A stretch of DNA of 64,000 nucleotides from JBFLYO01 sp040756745 (GCA_040756745.1 JBFLYO010000005.1:1-64000), one strand, 5' to 3'; counted from the first letter of the stretch, positions 1 to 7,470 are shown. Made by a program: numbers and translations. The notes: generated by a model not told the origin, from the letters alone.

Positions 1-1662
1 TTTCGGGTAGGTCGCAAGGAACCAGACGATGATGGATGCGCCGAGGATGATCGTTCCCGCCCGTTTCAGGAACGCCCACGCGCGTTCCCACATCAGGATC
101 AGGATTGAGCGAAGGGAGGGGACTCTATAGGGGGGAAGCTCGATGATGAACCCGGGAGCTGCGGCGCGCACCAGCGTTTTCTTGAAAATCCATGCCATGA
201 GAAGCGCCATCGTGAGCCCCAGCAGGTACATCGAGAGCATCGTCAGGCCGGGGAGGGAGATCACGCCAAGATAGGCCGTCGCCGGGACGAACGCGGCAAT
301 CATCAGGGCATAGACAGGGAGACGTGCGCTGCAGCTCATCAGCGGTGCCACGAGCATCGTGGCGAGTCGGTCGCGCGGGTTCTCGATCGTCCGCGTCGCC
401 ATGATGCCCGGGATGGCGCAGGCGAAGGAACTCAGGAGGGGAATGAATGACTTGCCGTGCAGACCGACCCTGCTCATGAGCCGGTCCATGATGAAAGCGG
501 CACGGGCCATGTACCCCGTATCCTCAAGCAGACCGAGGAACAGAAAGAGGAACATGATCTGGGGGAGAAACGTCACAACCGCTGCGACACCGGCAATCCC
601 CCCCCTGATGATGAGGTCCCGCAGGTCGCCGGGAGGCATCGCATCGGCAACTCTCCCGCCGATCCAGTCAAAACCGTTGCCGATCAGGGCCATGGGGATC
701 TCCGCCCAGGAGAACATCGCCTGGAACAGGAGCGCCATGAGGCCGAGGAAGATCACCACGCCCCACACCTTGTGCGTCAGAACGGCGTCGATGCGGTCGC
801 TCCAGCTTGATCCGCTGACGGGGCGGTGAGTGACCGTGCGCGCGCACACGCTCTTGATCCAGGTATACCGCGATTCCACGAAGACGGACCGGCGGTCATA
901 GCCGAGGAAGTCGAGCTTCTGATGGTCGCTGTGGACATGCGCAACGACGTCGGGCGCGTACCGGTTCATGCGGTCCACCAGCGCGCCGTCCGCAGTGAGC
1001 AGACCGATCGCCTCATGCAAGGCATGCGGGGGAGGAAGATGGTGGACGTCCTGAAGGATGCCGACAAGTTCTTCGGTTTCCCGCTCTACCGGCTCGGGAA
1101 GGCGCCAGAGTTTTCGGCGGTCGCTCGGTGTCCGCGTGGCGAATGCCGCCTGCGCCAGCTGTCCGATCCCGATTCCTTTGCTGGCCACCGTCGGGATGAC
1201 AGGCACGCCGAGCTCGCGTGAGAGTGCGCGGGCGTCCACTACTATCCCGCCCCGCTCCGCGACGTCGATCATGTTCAGCGCGATTACCAGCGGGAGGCCG
1301 CGGTCGATGATCTGACTAACCAGGTACAGGTTGCGCTCGAGGTGGCTCGCATCGACGACGCAGATGATCAGGTCGGGCGGGGGTGTGTGCGATGCGGTGC
1401 CCAGGAGGATGCTTGTGGCGATCGCTTCGTCGGGAGAACCGGGTGCCAGGCTGTACGTGCCGGGGAGGTCGAGAAGTGTCGCCTCTTCCCCGTGACTCGT
1501 GCGGAGCCGCCCCTCTTTCCGCTCGACAGTGACTCCGGGGTAGTTTCCAACCTTCTGCCTGAGTCCGGTCAGCGCATTGAAGAGCGTCGTCTTCCCCGAA
1601 TTGGGATTCCCGACGAGCGCAATGAGACGGTGGTCGTCGTTGCCGGCTGCGTCACGCCTCAT
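1..1662 (-). CDS. feoB: Ferrous iron transporter FeoB, C-terminus off window
   Basis: Inner-membrane Fe(II) permease with an N-terminal GTPase domain. The 554 codons present open with a G-protein fold: P-loop GNPNSGKT at residues 18-25, a following G2 region rich in NYPGVTVE, G3 DLPGTYSL and G4 NMID. The second half becomes hydrophobic with Gate-type segments (for example SFACAIPGIMATRTIENPRD) and the frame is still open at base 1, so the last roughly 150-200 residues of a usual FeoB lie outside. The ATG at 1662 is preceded by GGGAG about 8 bases upstream and overlaps the stop of a 23-codon frame as ATGA. It is the third gene of fur-feoA-feoB, so iron-dependent control from the fur promoter is likely. 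Family identity is very secure; the start is good but not certain. Confidence 0.95.
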   Translation of the reverse strand, partial: MRRDAAGNDDHRLIALVGNPNSGKTTLFNALTGLRQKVGNYPGVTVERKEGRLRTSHGEEATLLDLPGTYSLAPGSPDEAIATSILLGTASHTPPPDLIICVVDASHLERNLYLVSQIIDRGLPLVIALNMIDVAERGGIVVDARALSRELGVPVIPTVASKGIGIGQLAQAAFATRTPSDRRKLWRLPEPVERETEELVGILQDVHHLPPPHALHEAIGLLTADGALVDRMNRYAPDVVAHVHSDHQKLDFLGYDRRSVFVESRYTWIKSVCARTVTHRPVSGSSWSDRIDAVLTHKVWGVVIFLGLMALLFQAMFSWAEIPMALIGNGFDWIGGRVADAMPPGDLRDLIIRGGIAGVAAVVTFLPQIMFLFLFLGLLEDTGYMARAAFIMDRLMSRVGLHGKSFIPLLSSFACAIPGIMATRTIENPRDRLATMLVAPLMSCSARLPVYALMIAAFVPATAYLGVISLPGLTMLSMYLLGLTMALLMAWIFKKTLVRAAAPGFIIELPPYRVPSLRSILILMWERAWAFLKRAGTIILGASIIVWFLATYPK

Positions 1663-1730
1663 GTGTCCGCCGCTCCCTGCACCCGGTTGAGCCATACACT
1701 GCTCTGCCGGAATCCTCCCTCCCGAAGCAT
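1659..1730 (-). CDS. Possible 23-residue small protein between feoA and feoB
   Basis: A short frame starts with ATG at 1730, has GGAGG 5 bases upstream, and its TGA overlaps the feoB ATG as ATGA. The peptide (MLREGGFRQSSVWLN then RVQGAADT) matches no family I recognise. Its strong ribosome-binding site and coupled stop could mean a real small protein or simply a translational-coupling leader that loads ribosomes onto feoB. Chance is also possible at this length. Confidence 0.35.
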   Translation of the reverse strand: MLREGGFRQSSVWLNRVQGAADT

Positions 1731-1743
1731 GGTGTCCTCCGCG

Positions 1744-1983
1744 TCACTCGCATTGGGAGACGTGAATTCCCCCGGCGAGGCCGCTGTTGAGGCCGACGCG
1801 GGTATTGTACACCTCACAGATGATGTTGCCGTACCCTCTGGTCAGGCAACGGACGATCGCGTTTTCACAGAACCCCAGCTCGCGAAGACGCGTGGAAATC
1901 TCGGGACGGGATGTCAAGGCATGGATGCGTACCCGCATGCCAAGCGGGGCGTCATTCAGGGTCATTGATGGTCTTGGAGTCAT
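1744..1983 (-). CDS. feoA: FeoA, SH3-like ferrous iron transport accessory protein
   Basis: A 79-residue cytoplasmic protein of the FeoA family, a small SH3-like beta barrel thought to act on the FeoB GTPase. The family pattern is visible: LxxxPLGxRVRI near residues 9-20, LRELGF near 34, and the C-terminal half ending in a GGIHVSQ segment. It starts 7 bases after the fur stop and precedes feoB, the standard Feo order. No strong Shine-Dalgarno precedes ATG 1983, so translation may be coupled to fur; an internal Met at residue 7 is an alternative start. Confidence 0.88.
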   Translation of the reverse strand: MTPRPSMTLNDAPLGMRVRIHALTSRPEISTRLRELGFCENAIVRCLTRGYGNIICEVYNTRVGLNSGLAGGIHVSQCE

Positions 1984-1990
1984 TGTGTTG

Positions 1991-2437
1991 TTACGCTTTC
2001 TTCCGGCACTTTGAGCAAGTGCCGAAAATCTGGAGTGTGGAGCTCTGCGGGGTGAAATTCTTGTCCCCGCAAACTTCGTCCTGGATCTTCTCCAGCCTGT
2101 CGTTGACGAACTCGATGATATCGCCGCATTCCAGGCAGATCAGATGGTGATGATGGGGACGGCCGAAGGCCTTCTCGTAGCGCGAGGTGTTCTCGGCAAA
2201 GCGGTATTTTGAGACCAGCCCGCAATTCTGGAGGAGGTCGAGCGTGTTATAGACTGTGGCCTTTGAAACCTTTATGCCCTTCGTGATCATCCGGTAGTAC
2301 AGCCCTTCGGCGTCGAAATGCCCCTGGCTTTGCAGAACAGCATCAAGGACGGCAAACCGCTCAGGGGTCGAACGGAGTTTGCCGTGTTCCTTGAGGTATT
2401 TCGTCAGGATTTCATGCGCCGCTTCGACGTCCATCAT
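1991..2437 (-). CDS. fur: Fur-family metalloregulator
   Basis: A 148-residue ferric-uptake-regulator family repressor. The N-terminal winged helix (residues 1-85) includes a recognition-helix segment KVSKATVYNTLDLL. The metal region has four histidines at 95-98 followed by LICLECGDIIEF, and two CxxC pairs, C101/C104 and C141/C144, the usual structural zinc site. It heads the fur-feoA-feoB operon, so iron is the likely signal, although PerR or Zur activity cannot be excluded from sequence. ATG codons at 2437 and 2434 are both possible; GAGGGG sits directly before them, favouring 2434 or an even closer spacing than usual. The operator and promoter immediately upstream suggest autoregulation. 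Confidence 0.93.
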   Translation of the reverse strand: MMDVEAAHEILTKYLKEHGKLRSTPERFAVLDAVLQSQGHFDAEGLYYRMITKGIKVSKATVYNTLDLLQNCGLVSKYRFAENTSRYEKAFGRPHHHHLICLECGDIIEFVNDRLEKIQDEVCGDKNFTPQSSTLQIFGTCSKCRKKA

Positions 2438-2443
2438 CCCCTC

Positions 2444-2466
2444 TTATTTAGAATTAGACTAAATAA
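2444..2466. promoter_or_regulatory. Palindromic Fur/PerR-type operator
   Basis: Perfect 8-base inverted repeat TTATTTAG-N7-CTAAATAA. The inner 15 bases read TTAGAAT-T-AGACTAA, a 7-1-7 arrangement like known Fur/PerR boxes. It starts 7 bases upstream of the fur start and abuts the -10 element, so a bound repressor would block RNA polymerase. The assignment to Fur itself is inferred from position. Confidence 0.78.
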
Positions 2467-2494
2467 AAATAGTCACAAAAAATCCCTTTGTCAA
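2466..2494 (-). promoter_or_regulatory. Sigma-70-type promoter of fur-feoA-feoB
   Basis: TTGACA at 2494-2489, 17-base spacer, TATTTT at 2471-2466, reading on the minus strand. Transcription would start inside the palindromic operator at 2444-2466. Confidence 0.7.
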
Positions 2495-2644
2495 GCTCAT
2501 TTTGCGTTAACTACTGCCTGATATGATCCCAAGCACACTAATCCTGCAAGGTTCAAAAATGAGCAGATTTCGCTTGCTTTTTTTGACAGATTTCGCGTAT
2601 ATGTCGCGTAAACAGTTATAGACTTCTGCTAATTTCAAAACTGA

Positions 2645-3787
2645 ATGAAGCTCCACAAGAGCAAGTTTCTTACTGGCCGTCCAATTGTTCCGGCCCGGAT
2701 TCCGAAAAATGTTCGCGTGGAAGAGCTTGTTGATTCTTATTTTCAAGCCTATAATGCAGGTCGGCTGAGGGAGGCATGTCATCTTTTTACAGAGAAAATG
2801 CTCAATCCCGATGTGACTGTCGGCATGAGCCTGACCGGTGCCCTAACGCCGGCTGGTTTAGGGGGGTCCTGCGTGGTTCCCTTACTGGAGAACGGATTTG
2901 TTGACTGGGTTGTCAGCACCGGCGCCAATCTCTACCACGACACGCATTTTGCCATAGGGAAGACACTGCACCGGGGGAGTCCCTTCATCGACGATCGGCT
3001 TCTGCGGAAGGAAGGCGTAATCCGCATCTACGACATCCTTTTCGATTACGACGTCCTCCTCGACACAGACGAGTTTTACCGTACGGTGATGCGGCGTGAT
3101 GAATTTCAGAGCGAGATGGGGACTGCCGAGCTCCACTTCCGGCTCGGACGTTACGTGGCCGAAAGAGAGAGGATTCTGAATATCAGGCACAGGAGCCTTC
3201 TGGGCACGGCCTATCGGTGCGGCGTGCCGGTGTACACTTCCTCGCCCGGTGACAGCTCCATCGGGATGAACATCGCGGAAATCTCACTGTCCGGATATCA
3301 AACGCGGATTGACGTCCTCCTGGATGTGAATGAAACTGCGGCGATTGTCCTCGACGCAAAACGGAGAGGTGGAAAGAGCGGCGTGCTGATCTTCGGCGGC
3401 GGGTCTCCCAAGAATTTCCTTCTCCAGACGGAGCCCCAGATTCAGGAGGTACTTAAAATCAAAGAGAAAGGGCACGATTTTTTCCTCCAGGTCACCGATG
3501 CCCGTCCGGACACAGGGGGGCTCTCAGGCGCGACACCGTCGGAAGCCGTGAGCTGGGGGAAGGTCGATCCGGACCGCCTTCCCGATACCGTCGTAGTGTA
3601 CGTCGATACGACCATTGCCATGCCGATTCTGACGTCATATGCGTTGGCGCGGCGGCGTTCGAGGCCATTGAAGCGGCTGTACGACCGGCGTGAGGAATTG
3701 ATGCATGCGCTGCGCAAGGAGTACGGCCTTGCGCTGCAACGAGAACGCAGACACATTCACCATAAGCGAAAGGAGCGCACACGATGA
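2645..3787 (+). CDS. Deoxyhypusine synthase-like NAD-dependent aminobutyl transferase
   Basis: A 380-residue member of the deoxyhypusine synthase fold. Seen: GANLYHDTHF at 93-102, EISLSGYQ at 212-219, the NAD-binding GGGSPKN with K256 at the position of the catalytic lysine of the eukaryotic enzyme, and the late motif SEAVSWGKV at 299-307. The family normally moves the aminobutyl group of spermidine to an acceptor amine. Bacteria lack eIF5A, and bacterial relatives have been linked to polyamine synthesis (homospermidine-type products), so a small-molecule acceptor is the likeliest role. Its stop overlaps the start of a histone H1-like gene by 4 bases. No clear Shine-Dalgarno precedes ATG 2645. 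Fold assignment is secure; substrate is not. Confidence 0.85.
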   Translation: MKLHKSKFLTGRPIVPARIPKNVRVEELVDSYFQAYNAGRLREACHLFTEKMLNPDVTVGMSLTGALTPAGLGGSCVVPLLENGFVDWVVSTGANLYHDTHFAIGKTLHRGSPFIDDRLLRKEGVIRIYDILFDYDVLLDTDEFYRTVMRRDEFQSEMGTAELHFRLGRYVAERERILNIRHRSLLGTAYRCGVPVYTSSPGDSSIGMNIAEISLSGYQTRIDVLLDVNETAAIVLDAKRRGGKSGVLIFGGGSPKNFLLQTEPQIQEVLKIKEKGHDFFLQVTDARPDTGGLSGATPSEAVSWGKVDPDRLPDTVVVYVDTTIAMPILTSYALARRRSRPLKRLYDRREELMHALRKEYGLALQRERRHIHHKRKERTR

Positions 3788-3981
3788 GCAGACTCCAGGA
3801 ACTGAAGGACCTCGTCGCGTCCTTCGAAAAGGATTTTGTCAAGTTCTACGAAAAGGGGAACAAATCAGCGGGGACGCGGGTCCGGAAGAACATGAACGAG
3901 CTGAAGAGAAAGGCCCAGGAGATCCGCAAGGAGGTGCAGGAGATCAAGGCCCAGGCAAAGGCGGAACCGGGCCCACAGTAG
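3784..3981 (+). CDS. Histone H1-like small basic protein
   Basis: A 65-residue lysine/arginine-rich protein of the bacterial histone H1-like (Hc1-type) family common in Bacteroidota and relatives. It has an N-terminal LKDLVASFEKDF segment, the typical FYEKGNKSAGTRVRKNM core at 22-38 and a charged helical tail. It probably binds DNA non-specifically in the nucleoid. AAGGAG lies 7 bases upstream of the ATG, which overlaps the stop of the deoxyhypusine-synthase-like gene as ATGA, indicating translational coupling. Strongly helical and highly charged throughout; no cysteine. Confidence 0.85.
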   Translation: MSRLQELKDLVASFEKDFVKFYEKGNKSAGTRVRKNMNELKRKAQEIRKEVQEIKAQAKAEPGPQ

Positions 3982-4118
3982 TTCTGTTGTGCCGGTATCT
4001 CCAGGAGACACCGGGACGCACGCTCCCCCCGGCCGGGGTGGGATGGCCGGGAGGGAGCCGTTTCGCGGATACGATCACTCATTCCAGACTTTTCCCGTCT
4101 CCCTGATGTTGTGAGCTC

Positions 4119-6005
4119 ATGCAGGACGCTGAACGCAGCAGGGCTCCCCTGACCTCGTCGGGAACACGCATCCTCCTCGCTCTGCTGCTGGTCGCGGCGG
4201 TGACGTTCGTCGTGTTCAGCCCGTCGCTCAAGAATGACTTCATCGGCTGGGACGACAAGTTCTACATCCTCGAGAACCCGTTCATCACCTCCCTCTCCCC
4301 GGCGAATATCGGGGCGATGTTCTCACAGTTCTATTTCAAGTCATACACCCCACTTTCTCATCTCTCCCACGCCGTCGATTTCAAACTGTGGGGGCTTGAC
4401 CCGCGGGGACACCACCTCGTCAACATCCTTTTCCACGCAGCGAACGCCGCGTGGATGCTCTTGCTTGCCGTAGCGCTCTTCCGACGTCGTCAACCGAACG
4501 CGGCCCCGCTGGTGGGCGGTGTCCGGCCATCCGCGGTCGACGCGCCGGTGCTCCTCGGGGCGGTCGTGGCAGCGCTCTTCTTCGCTCTCCACCCGATACG
4601 GGTGGAGTCGGTCGCGTGCGCCTCGAGCCGCAAGGATGTGCTGAGCACCTTTTTCGCGCTCCCTTCGCTCCTCGCTTATCTGGCATACGCCAGGTGCCGT
4701 GGGGATGTCGGGGCAAGTCGGTACTACCTCCTCTCACTGCTCCTGTTCGTGCTGTCGGTACTGGCCAAAGGTTCCGTTATGACACTTCCGGGCGTCATGT
4801 TGCTCATCGATGCCCTTATGCAGGGATCCGTTCCGACTGACAGGGGGTCGGTCTGGCGGTTGGTGCGCGGGTATGTTCCGTTCGCCATCGTGGCGGCGGG
4901 TGCCGCGGTGGTCGCATACACGGCGTCCGAGCAGGAAGTCCCGAACCAGGGACTGCGTGGCTATGGCAACACGGTGGGGTACATCCGGGTACCCCACAAC
5001 TATGGGTTCTACGTTGTCAAAACGCTCTGGCCCGCCGCGCTGTCCGCGGTGTACCGGTACTGGGAGGGACCGGCAGTGTACGCAATCGGAACAGGCGCGG
5101 TCCTGCTGACGCTTGGTGCGGTGCTGTTGTTCCTGAGACGACGCTATGCGTTCCCGCTGGCGTGGGGGAGCTACCTCATCCTTCTGATGCCGGTTGCCGG
5201 GTTTGTTCCCGCATCGATCCAGATGCTCGCAAACCGGTATGCGTACTTTGCTACTGCAGGATTCGCACTCCTTGCCGGATGGGGATTTACAGAGCTGTGG
5301 CGCCGGGAGTCTCCCCGCTGGGTCCGTCCTGCGGCGCTCGTGGTGACGGAGTCGGTCCTGTGTGCCATGGCAATGGTGTCGGCCGCCTCGATGCCGGCAT
5401 GGCGCAACGCCACGGCGGTGTGGTCGCACGCGCTTGCCGTCGATCCATGGAATCCGCTTGCCCGCATGCAAATGGGGCTTGCTCTGGAGGACGAAGGTGA
5501 TTACCCAGGGGCGATTGGAAGTTACTACAACGCGCTCGAACTCTACCCCGACTATCCTGAGTGCTACTCGAACCTCGGCGGCGTGCTTACGCTTGCGGGG
5601 GACACGCTGGCAGCGGATTGGGCTCTCACCAAAGCGGTCACGCTGGCGCCTCAGAGTCATTTCGTCTACACGAACCTTGGCAACCTCCGGCTCGTCCAGC
5701 GCCGGCCTGAAGAAGCGGCGGCGCTCTATAGAAAGGCGCTGACGCTCAATCCTGGAGATCTCGTGACGGCCTATGACTACGGGTATGCCCTCATGGTCAT
5801 GGGGAAATACCCCGAGGCGGCGAAGCAGCTCGGGGTCGTCCTGAAGCTCAACCCGAATTACCGCGATGCCTATTACGTCCTTGGGATGATCCTCGGCCAG
5901 CATCTCGGGGACAGGGCGGGGGCGGTCGAGGCATTTCGCCGCGGAGCGCGGCTCGGCAACATGGAGTGCCGGAGAGTATTGCTGGAGATGGGAACCGACT
6001 GGTAG
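4119..6005 (+). CDS. TMTC-like polytopic membrane glycosyltransferase with TPR tail
   Basis: 628 residues. The first 430 or so contain about ten hydrophobic segments in the GT-C arrangement, with WDD at 44-46 in the first extracytoplasmic loop, the acidic motif expected for dolichyl/undecaprenyl-phosphate sugar-dependent transferases. A region reading HPIRVESVACASSRKD matches the loop typical of TMTC/DUF1736 proteins. From about residue 440 the protein is a run of tetratricopeptide repeats (for example EAAALYRKALTLNPGD). Likely role is transfer of a lipid-linked sugar to exported proteins, with the TPRs recognising substrate or partners; this is inferred from the architecture. It stands alone between the histone-like gene and a terminator. 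Confidence 0.8.
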   Translation: MQDAERSRAPLTSSGTRILLALLLVAAVTFVVFSPSLKNDFIGWDDKFYILENPFITSLSPANIGAMFSQFYFKSYTPLSHLSHAVDFKLWGLDPRGHHLVNILFHAANAAWMLLLAVALFRRRQPNAAPLVGGVRPSAVDAPVLLGAVVAALFFALHPIRVESVACASSRKDVLSTFFALPSLLAYLAYARCRGDVGASRYYLLSLLLFVLSVLAKGSVMTLPGVMLLIDALMQGSVPTDRGSVWRLVRGYVPFAIVAAGAAVVAYTASEQEVPNQGLRGYGNTVGYIRVPHNYGFYVVKTLWPAALSAVYRYWEGPAVYAIGTGAVLLTLGAVLLFLRRRYAFPLAWGSYLILLMPVAGFVPASIQMLANRYAYFATAGFALLAGWGFTELWRRESPRWVRPAALVVTESVLCAMAMVSAASMPAWRNATAVWSHALAVDPWNPLARMQMGLALEDEGDYPGAIGSYYNALELYPDYPECYSNLGGVLTLAGDTLAADWALTKAVTLAPQSHFVYTNLGNLRLVQRRPEEAAALYRKALTLNPGDLVTAYDYGYALMVMGKYPEAAKQLGVVLKLNPNYRDAYYVLGMILGQHLGDRAGAVEAFRRGARLGNMECRRVLLEMGTDW

Positions 6006-6030
6006 GCGGCAGGCGGTCGTGCGGAAAGCA

Positions 6031-6056
6031 CAAACCCCGCTGTCGGGCGGGGTTTG
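6031..6056. terminator. Hairpin between convergent genes
   Basis: Perfect 10-base stem CAAACCCCGC / GCGGGGTTTG with a 6-base loop, between the plus-strand TPR gene and minus-strand rpsU. The stem itself ends in TTTG, with no long T-run on either side, so it would be a bidirectional but perhaps modest terminator. Confidence 0.7.
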
Positions 6057-6085
6057 CGAACGTTCAGGGACAAGCTTGAACTGTC

Positions 6086-6280
6086 TCAGCCCTGTTCAGC
6101 CAGGGTCCGCTGTGCGCGGCGGATGGCTTTGACTTTTTTCATTCGCTTCTTCACGGAGGGTTTCGTGAAATACGCGCGCTTCTTGAATTCCTTCAACACG
6201 CCGGAGCGCTCGTACTTCTTCTTGAAACGCTTAATGGCGCGGTCGATGGGTTCATTGTCTGCTACGACGATGCCGACCAA
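6086..6280 (-). CDS. rpsU: Ribosomal protein S21 with TTG start
   Basis: 64-residue basic protein matching bS21: an N-terminal VGIVVADNEPIDRAIKRF segment, a KKKYERSG core and a lysine/arginine tail. It is part of the small subunit near the anti-Shine-Dalgarno region of 16S rRNA. The frame has no ATG near the conserved N-terminus; translation must begin at TTG 6280, supported by a perfect AAGGAGGTGA ending 6 bases upstream. It follows the zinc-ribbon gene by 49 bases on the same strand and is probably co-transcribed with it. Confidence 0.95.
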   Translation of the reverse strand: MVGIVVADNEPIDRAIKRFKKKYERSGVLKEFKKRAYFTKPSVKKRMKKVKAIRRAQRTLAEQG

Positions 6281-6286
6281 ACGAAA

Positions 6287-6296
6287 TCACCTCCTT
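6287..6296 (-). promoter_or_regulatory. Full-length Shine-Dalgarno fixing the rpsU TTG start
   Basis: AAGGAGGTGA, complementary to the whole 16S rRNA tail, 6 bases before TTG 6280. The combination of maximal Shine-Dalgarno and weak start codon decides the rpsU start. Confidence 0.85.
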
Positions 6297-6329
6297 GACG
6301 GTCTGCGTGACGGTGTGCGATCTGTGCGT

Positions 6330-6719
6330 TCAGTGTCCGCTCTCTGGTTCGGCGACCACGTTCTCCAGAAGTTTCCGTTCCCCCAATTTCTCGAAGGCAA
6401 CGACGATGGCGCGGTCTCCTCCCGATGTGCGTTCCTTGGAGACCACTTTGCCGATCCCCCACTCTGCGTGAAAAATGGCGGTGCCGATGGAGTAGCTGTT
6501 TTCCGGCCGGTACTCGAGGCAATCGGCCCGCTCCGGCTTCCGCTGCGAGTTCTCCTGTTCGAGCCGCAGGGCGGCAAGGTCGATCAGCGTGGCATGCCTG
6601 CAGCGGGTGCACCGGTACCACGTCTTGTCCGGCTGGGTTTCGACCGGACCAATGACTTCCATCTTCGTCGTCCTGTCGCAGTGGGCGCAATGATGGAGAA
6701 TGCTCTTCCCTTTGGCCAT
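6330..6719 (-). CDS. Zinc-ribbon protein with a DUF3553/Tudor-like C-terminal domain
   Basis: 129 residues. The N-terminal half is a zinc ribbon with HCAHC (C11, C14) and YRCTRC (C37, C40). The C-terminal half, from about residue 75, reads YSIGTAIFHAEWGIGKVVS then a strand pattern and ERKLLENVV, resembling the small beta-barrel module (DUF3553) found at the end of some UvrD-type helicases and similar to CarD/TRCF interaction folds. This suggests a nucleic-acid or RNA-polymerase-associated role, which is inference. AGGAGG precedes the ATG, and a good promoter lies 98-126 bases upstream. It is the first gene of a likely two-gene unit with rpsU. Confidence 0.65.
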   Translation of the reverse strand: MAKGKSILHHCAHCDRTTKMEVIGPVETQPDKTWYRCTRCRHATLIDLAALRLEQENSQRKPERADCLEYRPENSYSIGTAIFHAEWGIGKVVSKERTSGGDRAIVVAFEKLGERKLLENVVAEPESGH

Positions 6720-6816
6720 GAAAAACCTCCTTGCCGAGGATACGCCGAATCTGACGCGTGAAGGGTGGAGGCCGGAACAGCGACGCTGAGGAAAACCGAA
6801 GCGTTACTCCTGTATC

Positions 6817-6845
6817 AAGGTACAGGTTTTTCAACAGGAAGTCAA
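6817..6845 (-). promoter_or_regulatory. Promoter for the zinc-ribbon gene and rpsU
   Basis: TTGACT at 6845-6840, 17-base spacer, TACCTT at 6822-6817 on the minus strand. The pattern TTGnnn-N17-TAnnTT recurs at several genes in this window. Confidence 0.6.
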
Positions 6846-6852
6846 GGTGGGG

Positions 6853-7221
6853 CTAGTACATCTCCAGCAGGATCTTGTCGTACGGCCTCCCGTCGTATTG
6901 GTAAATAATCCGGCGGATGACTGAAATCGGGTAAACAAACGTCCGTTTGTCGGTCGAGGTATTGCGCGAAACGACGATATAGTCGTTCAAAACGTCGTTG
7001 AGCGTGAGGGTGTACGATTTCGAAGGGTCACCTGCGACGAACTGCTCGGTCCCTCCCGTCTTGTCAACGATCTGGACCTCCTTTCCTCTATATTGGAGCA
7101 GAAATTCACGGAGGGAGGGGGGACGCTTCTGGGCAAGAGCAATTCCGGCTGGGGCCAGGAGGATGAGGATGGCGGCGGTGGTGATCGCCGTAAGCCGCCG
7201 TCGCATCTGAACACCGGTCAT
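6853..7221 (-). CDS. Small exported protein of unknown function
   Basis: 122 residues from the ATG at 7221, which has AAGGAG about 10 bases upstream. A longer frame to 7320 is possible but would begin at the predicted transcription start and places a non-signal-like region first. The chosen start gives a signal peptide: MTGVQMRRR, then a hydrophobic run ending ALA near residue 30. The mature part contains FLLQYRGKEVQIVDKTGG and repeated beta-like stretches ending in DKILLEMY. No family recognised; it looks like a periplasmic or surface beta-rich domain. Confidence 0.65.
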   Translation of the reverse strand: MTGVQMRRRLTAITTAAILILLAPAGIALAQKRPPSLREFLLQYRGKEVQIVDKTGGTEQFVAGDPSKSYTLTLNDVLNDYIVVSRNTSTDKRTFVYPISVIRRIIYQYDGRPYDKILLEMY

Positions 7222-7326
7222 GGAGCTGCTGCTCCTTCCTGCAAAAGGGAACTGGTCTACTGGTCGGGGCAATATACAGAGACCCTTCCTGGGGGGTCGT
7301 GACAGCGAACACCCCTTCATAGGTAG

Positions 7327-7355
7327 ATAATAACGAATATACGGCGTGATTTCAA
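7327..7355 (-). promoter_or_regulatory. Promoter of the small exported protein
   Basis: TTGAAA at 7355-7350, 17-base spacer, TATTAT at 7332-7327 on the minus strand. Diverges from the tRNA promoter 5 bases away, leaving about 100 bases of untranslated leader before ATG 7221. Confidence 0.65.
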
Positions 7356-7359
7356 ATCC

Positions 7360-7388
7360 TTGTTTTTTCTCGAACCACTCTCTATATT
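7360..7388 (+). promoter_or_regulatory. tRNA promoter
   Basis: TTGTTT at 7360-7365, 17-base spacer, TATATT at 7383-7388, placing transcription start just before the tRNA 5' end at 7397. Confidence 0.65.
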
Positions 7389-7396
7389 GCGGACGA

Positions 7397-7470
7397 GGGC
7401 CCTTAGCTCAGCTGGTCAGAGCAGCAGACTCATAATCTGCGGGTCGCAGGTTCGAGCCCTGCAGGGCCCA
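7397..7470 (+). tRNA. tRNA with CAU anticodon (Met, or Ile2 after lysidine modification)
   Basis: Cloverleaf is complete: acceptor GGGCCCT/AGGGCCC with discriminator A, D-stem GCTC/GAGC, anticodon stem GCAGA/TCTGC around CTCATAA (anticodon CAT), and T-stem GCAGG/CCTGC around TTCGAGC. No encoded CCA follows. CAU is read by elongator Met, initiator Met or tRNA-Ile2; an initiator is unlikely because the acceptor's first pair is matched. The CCTTAGCTCAG and GGTCGCAGGTTCGAG stretches resemble tRNA-Ile2 genes, but this cannot be settled by eye. Confidence 0.92.

Noticed and set aside
2574..2603. Promoter for the deoxyhypusine-synthase-like gene (TTGCTT-N18-TATATG; also TTGACA at 2583)
   Set aside because: TTGACA at 2583 has no -10 at proper spacing, and the alternative has a poor last -10 base. 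Not strong enough to list.
4734..5903. Long open frame (389 codons) antisense to the TMTC-like gene
   Set aside because: Composition is Arg/His/Pro-rich shadow coding typical of G+C-rich DNA; no family features, and the opposite strand carries an unambiguous TPR/membrane protein.
7320..7320. Longer start (7320) for the small exported protein
   Set aside because: It would coincide with the predicted transcription start and delay the signal peptide by 33 residues; the start at 7221 has a Shine-Dalgarno and gives a normal signal peptide.
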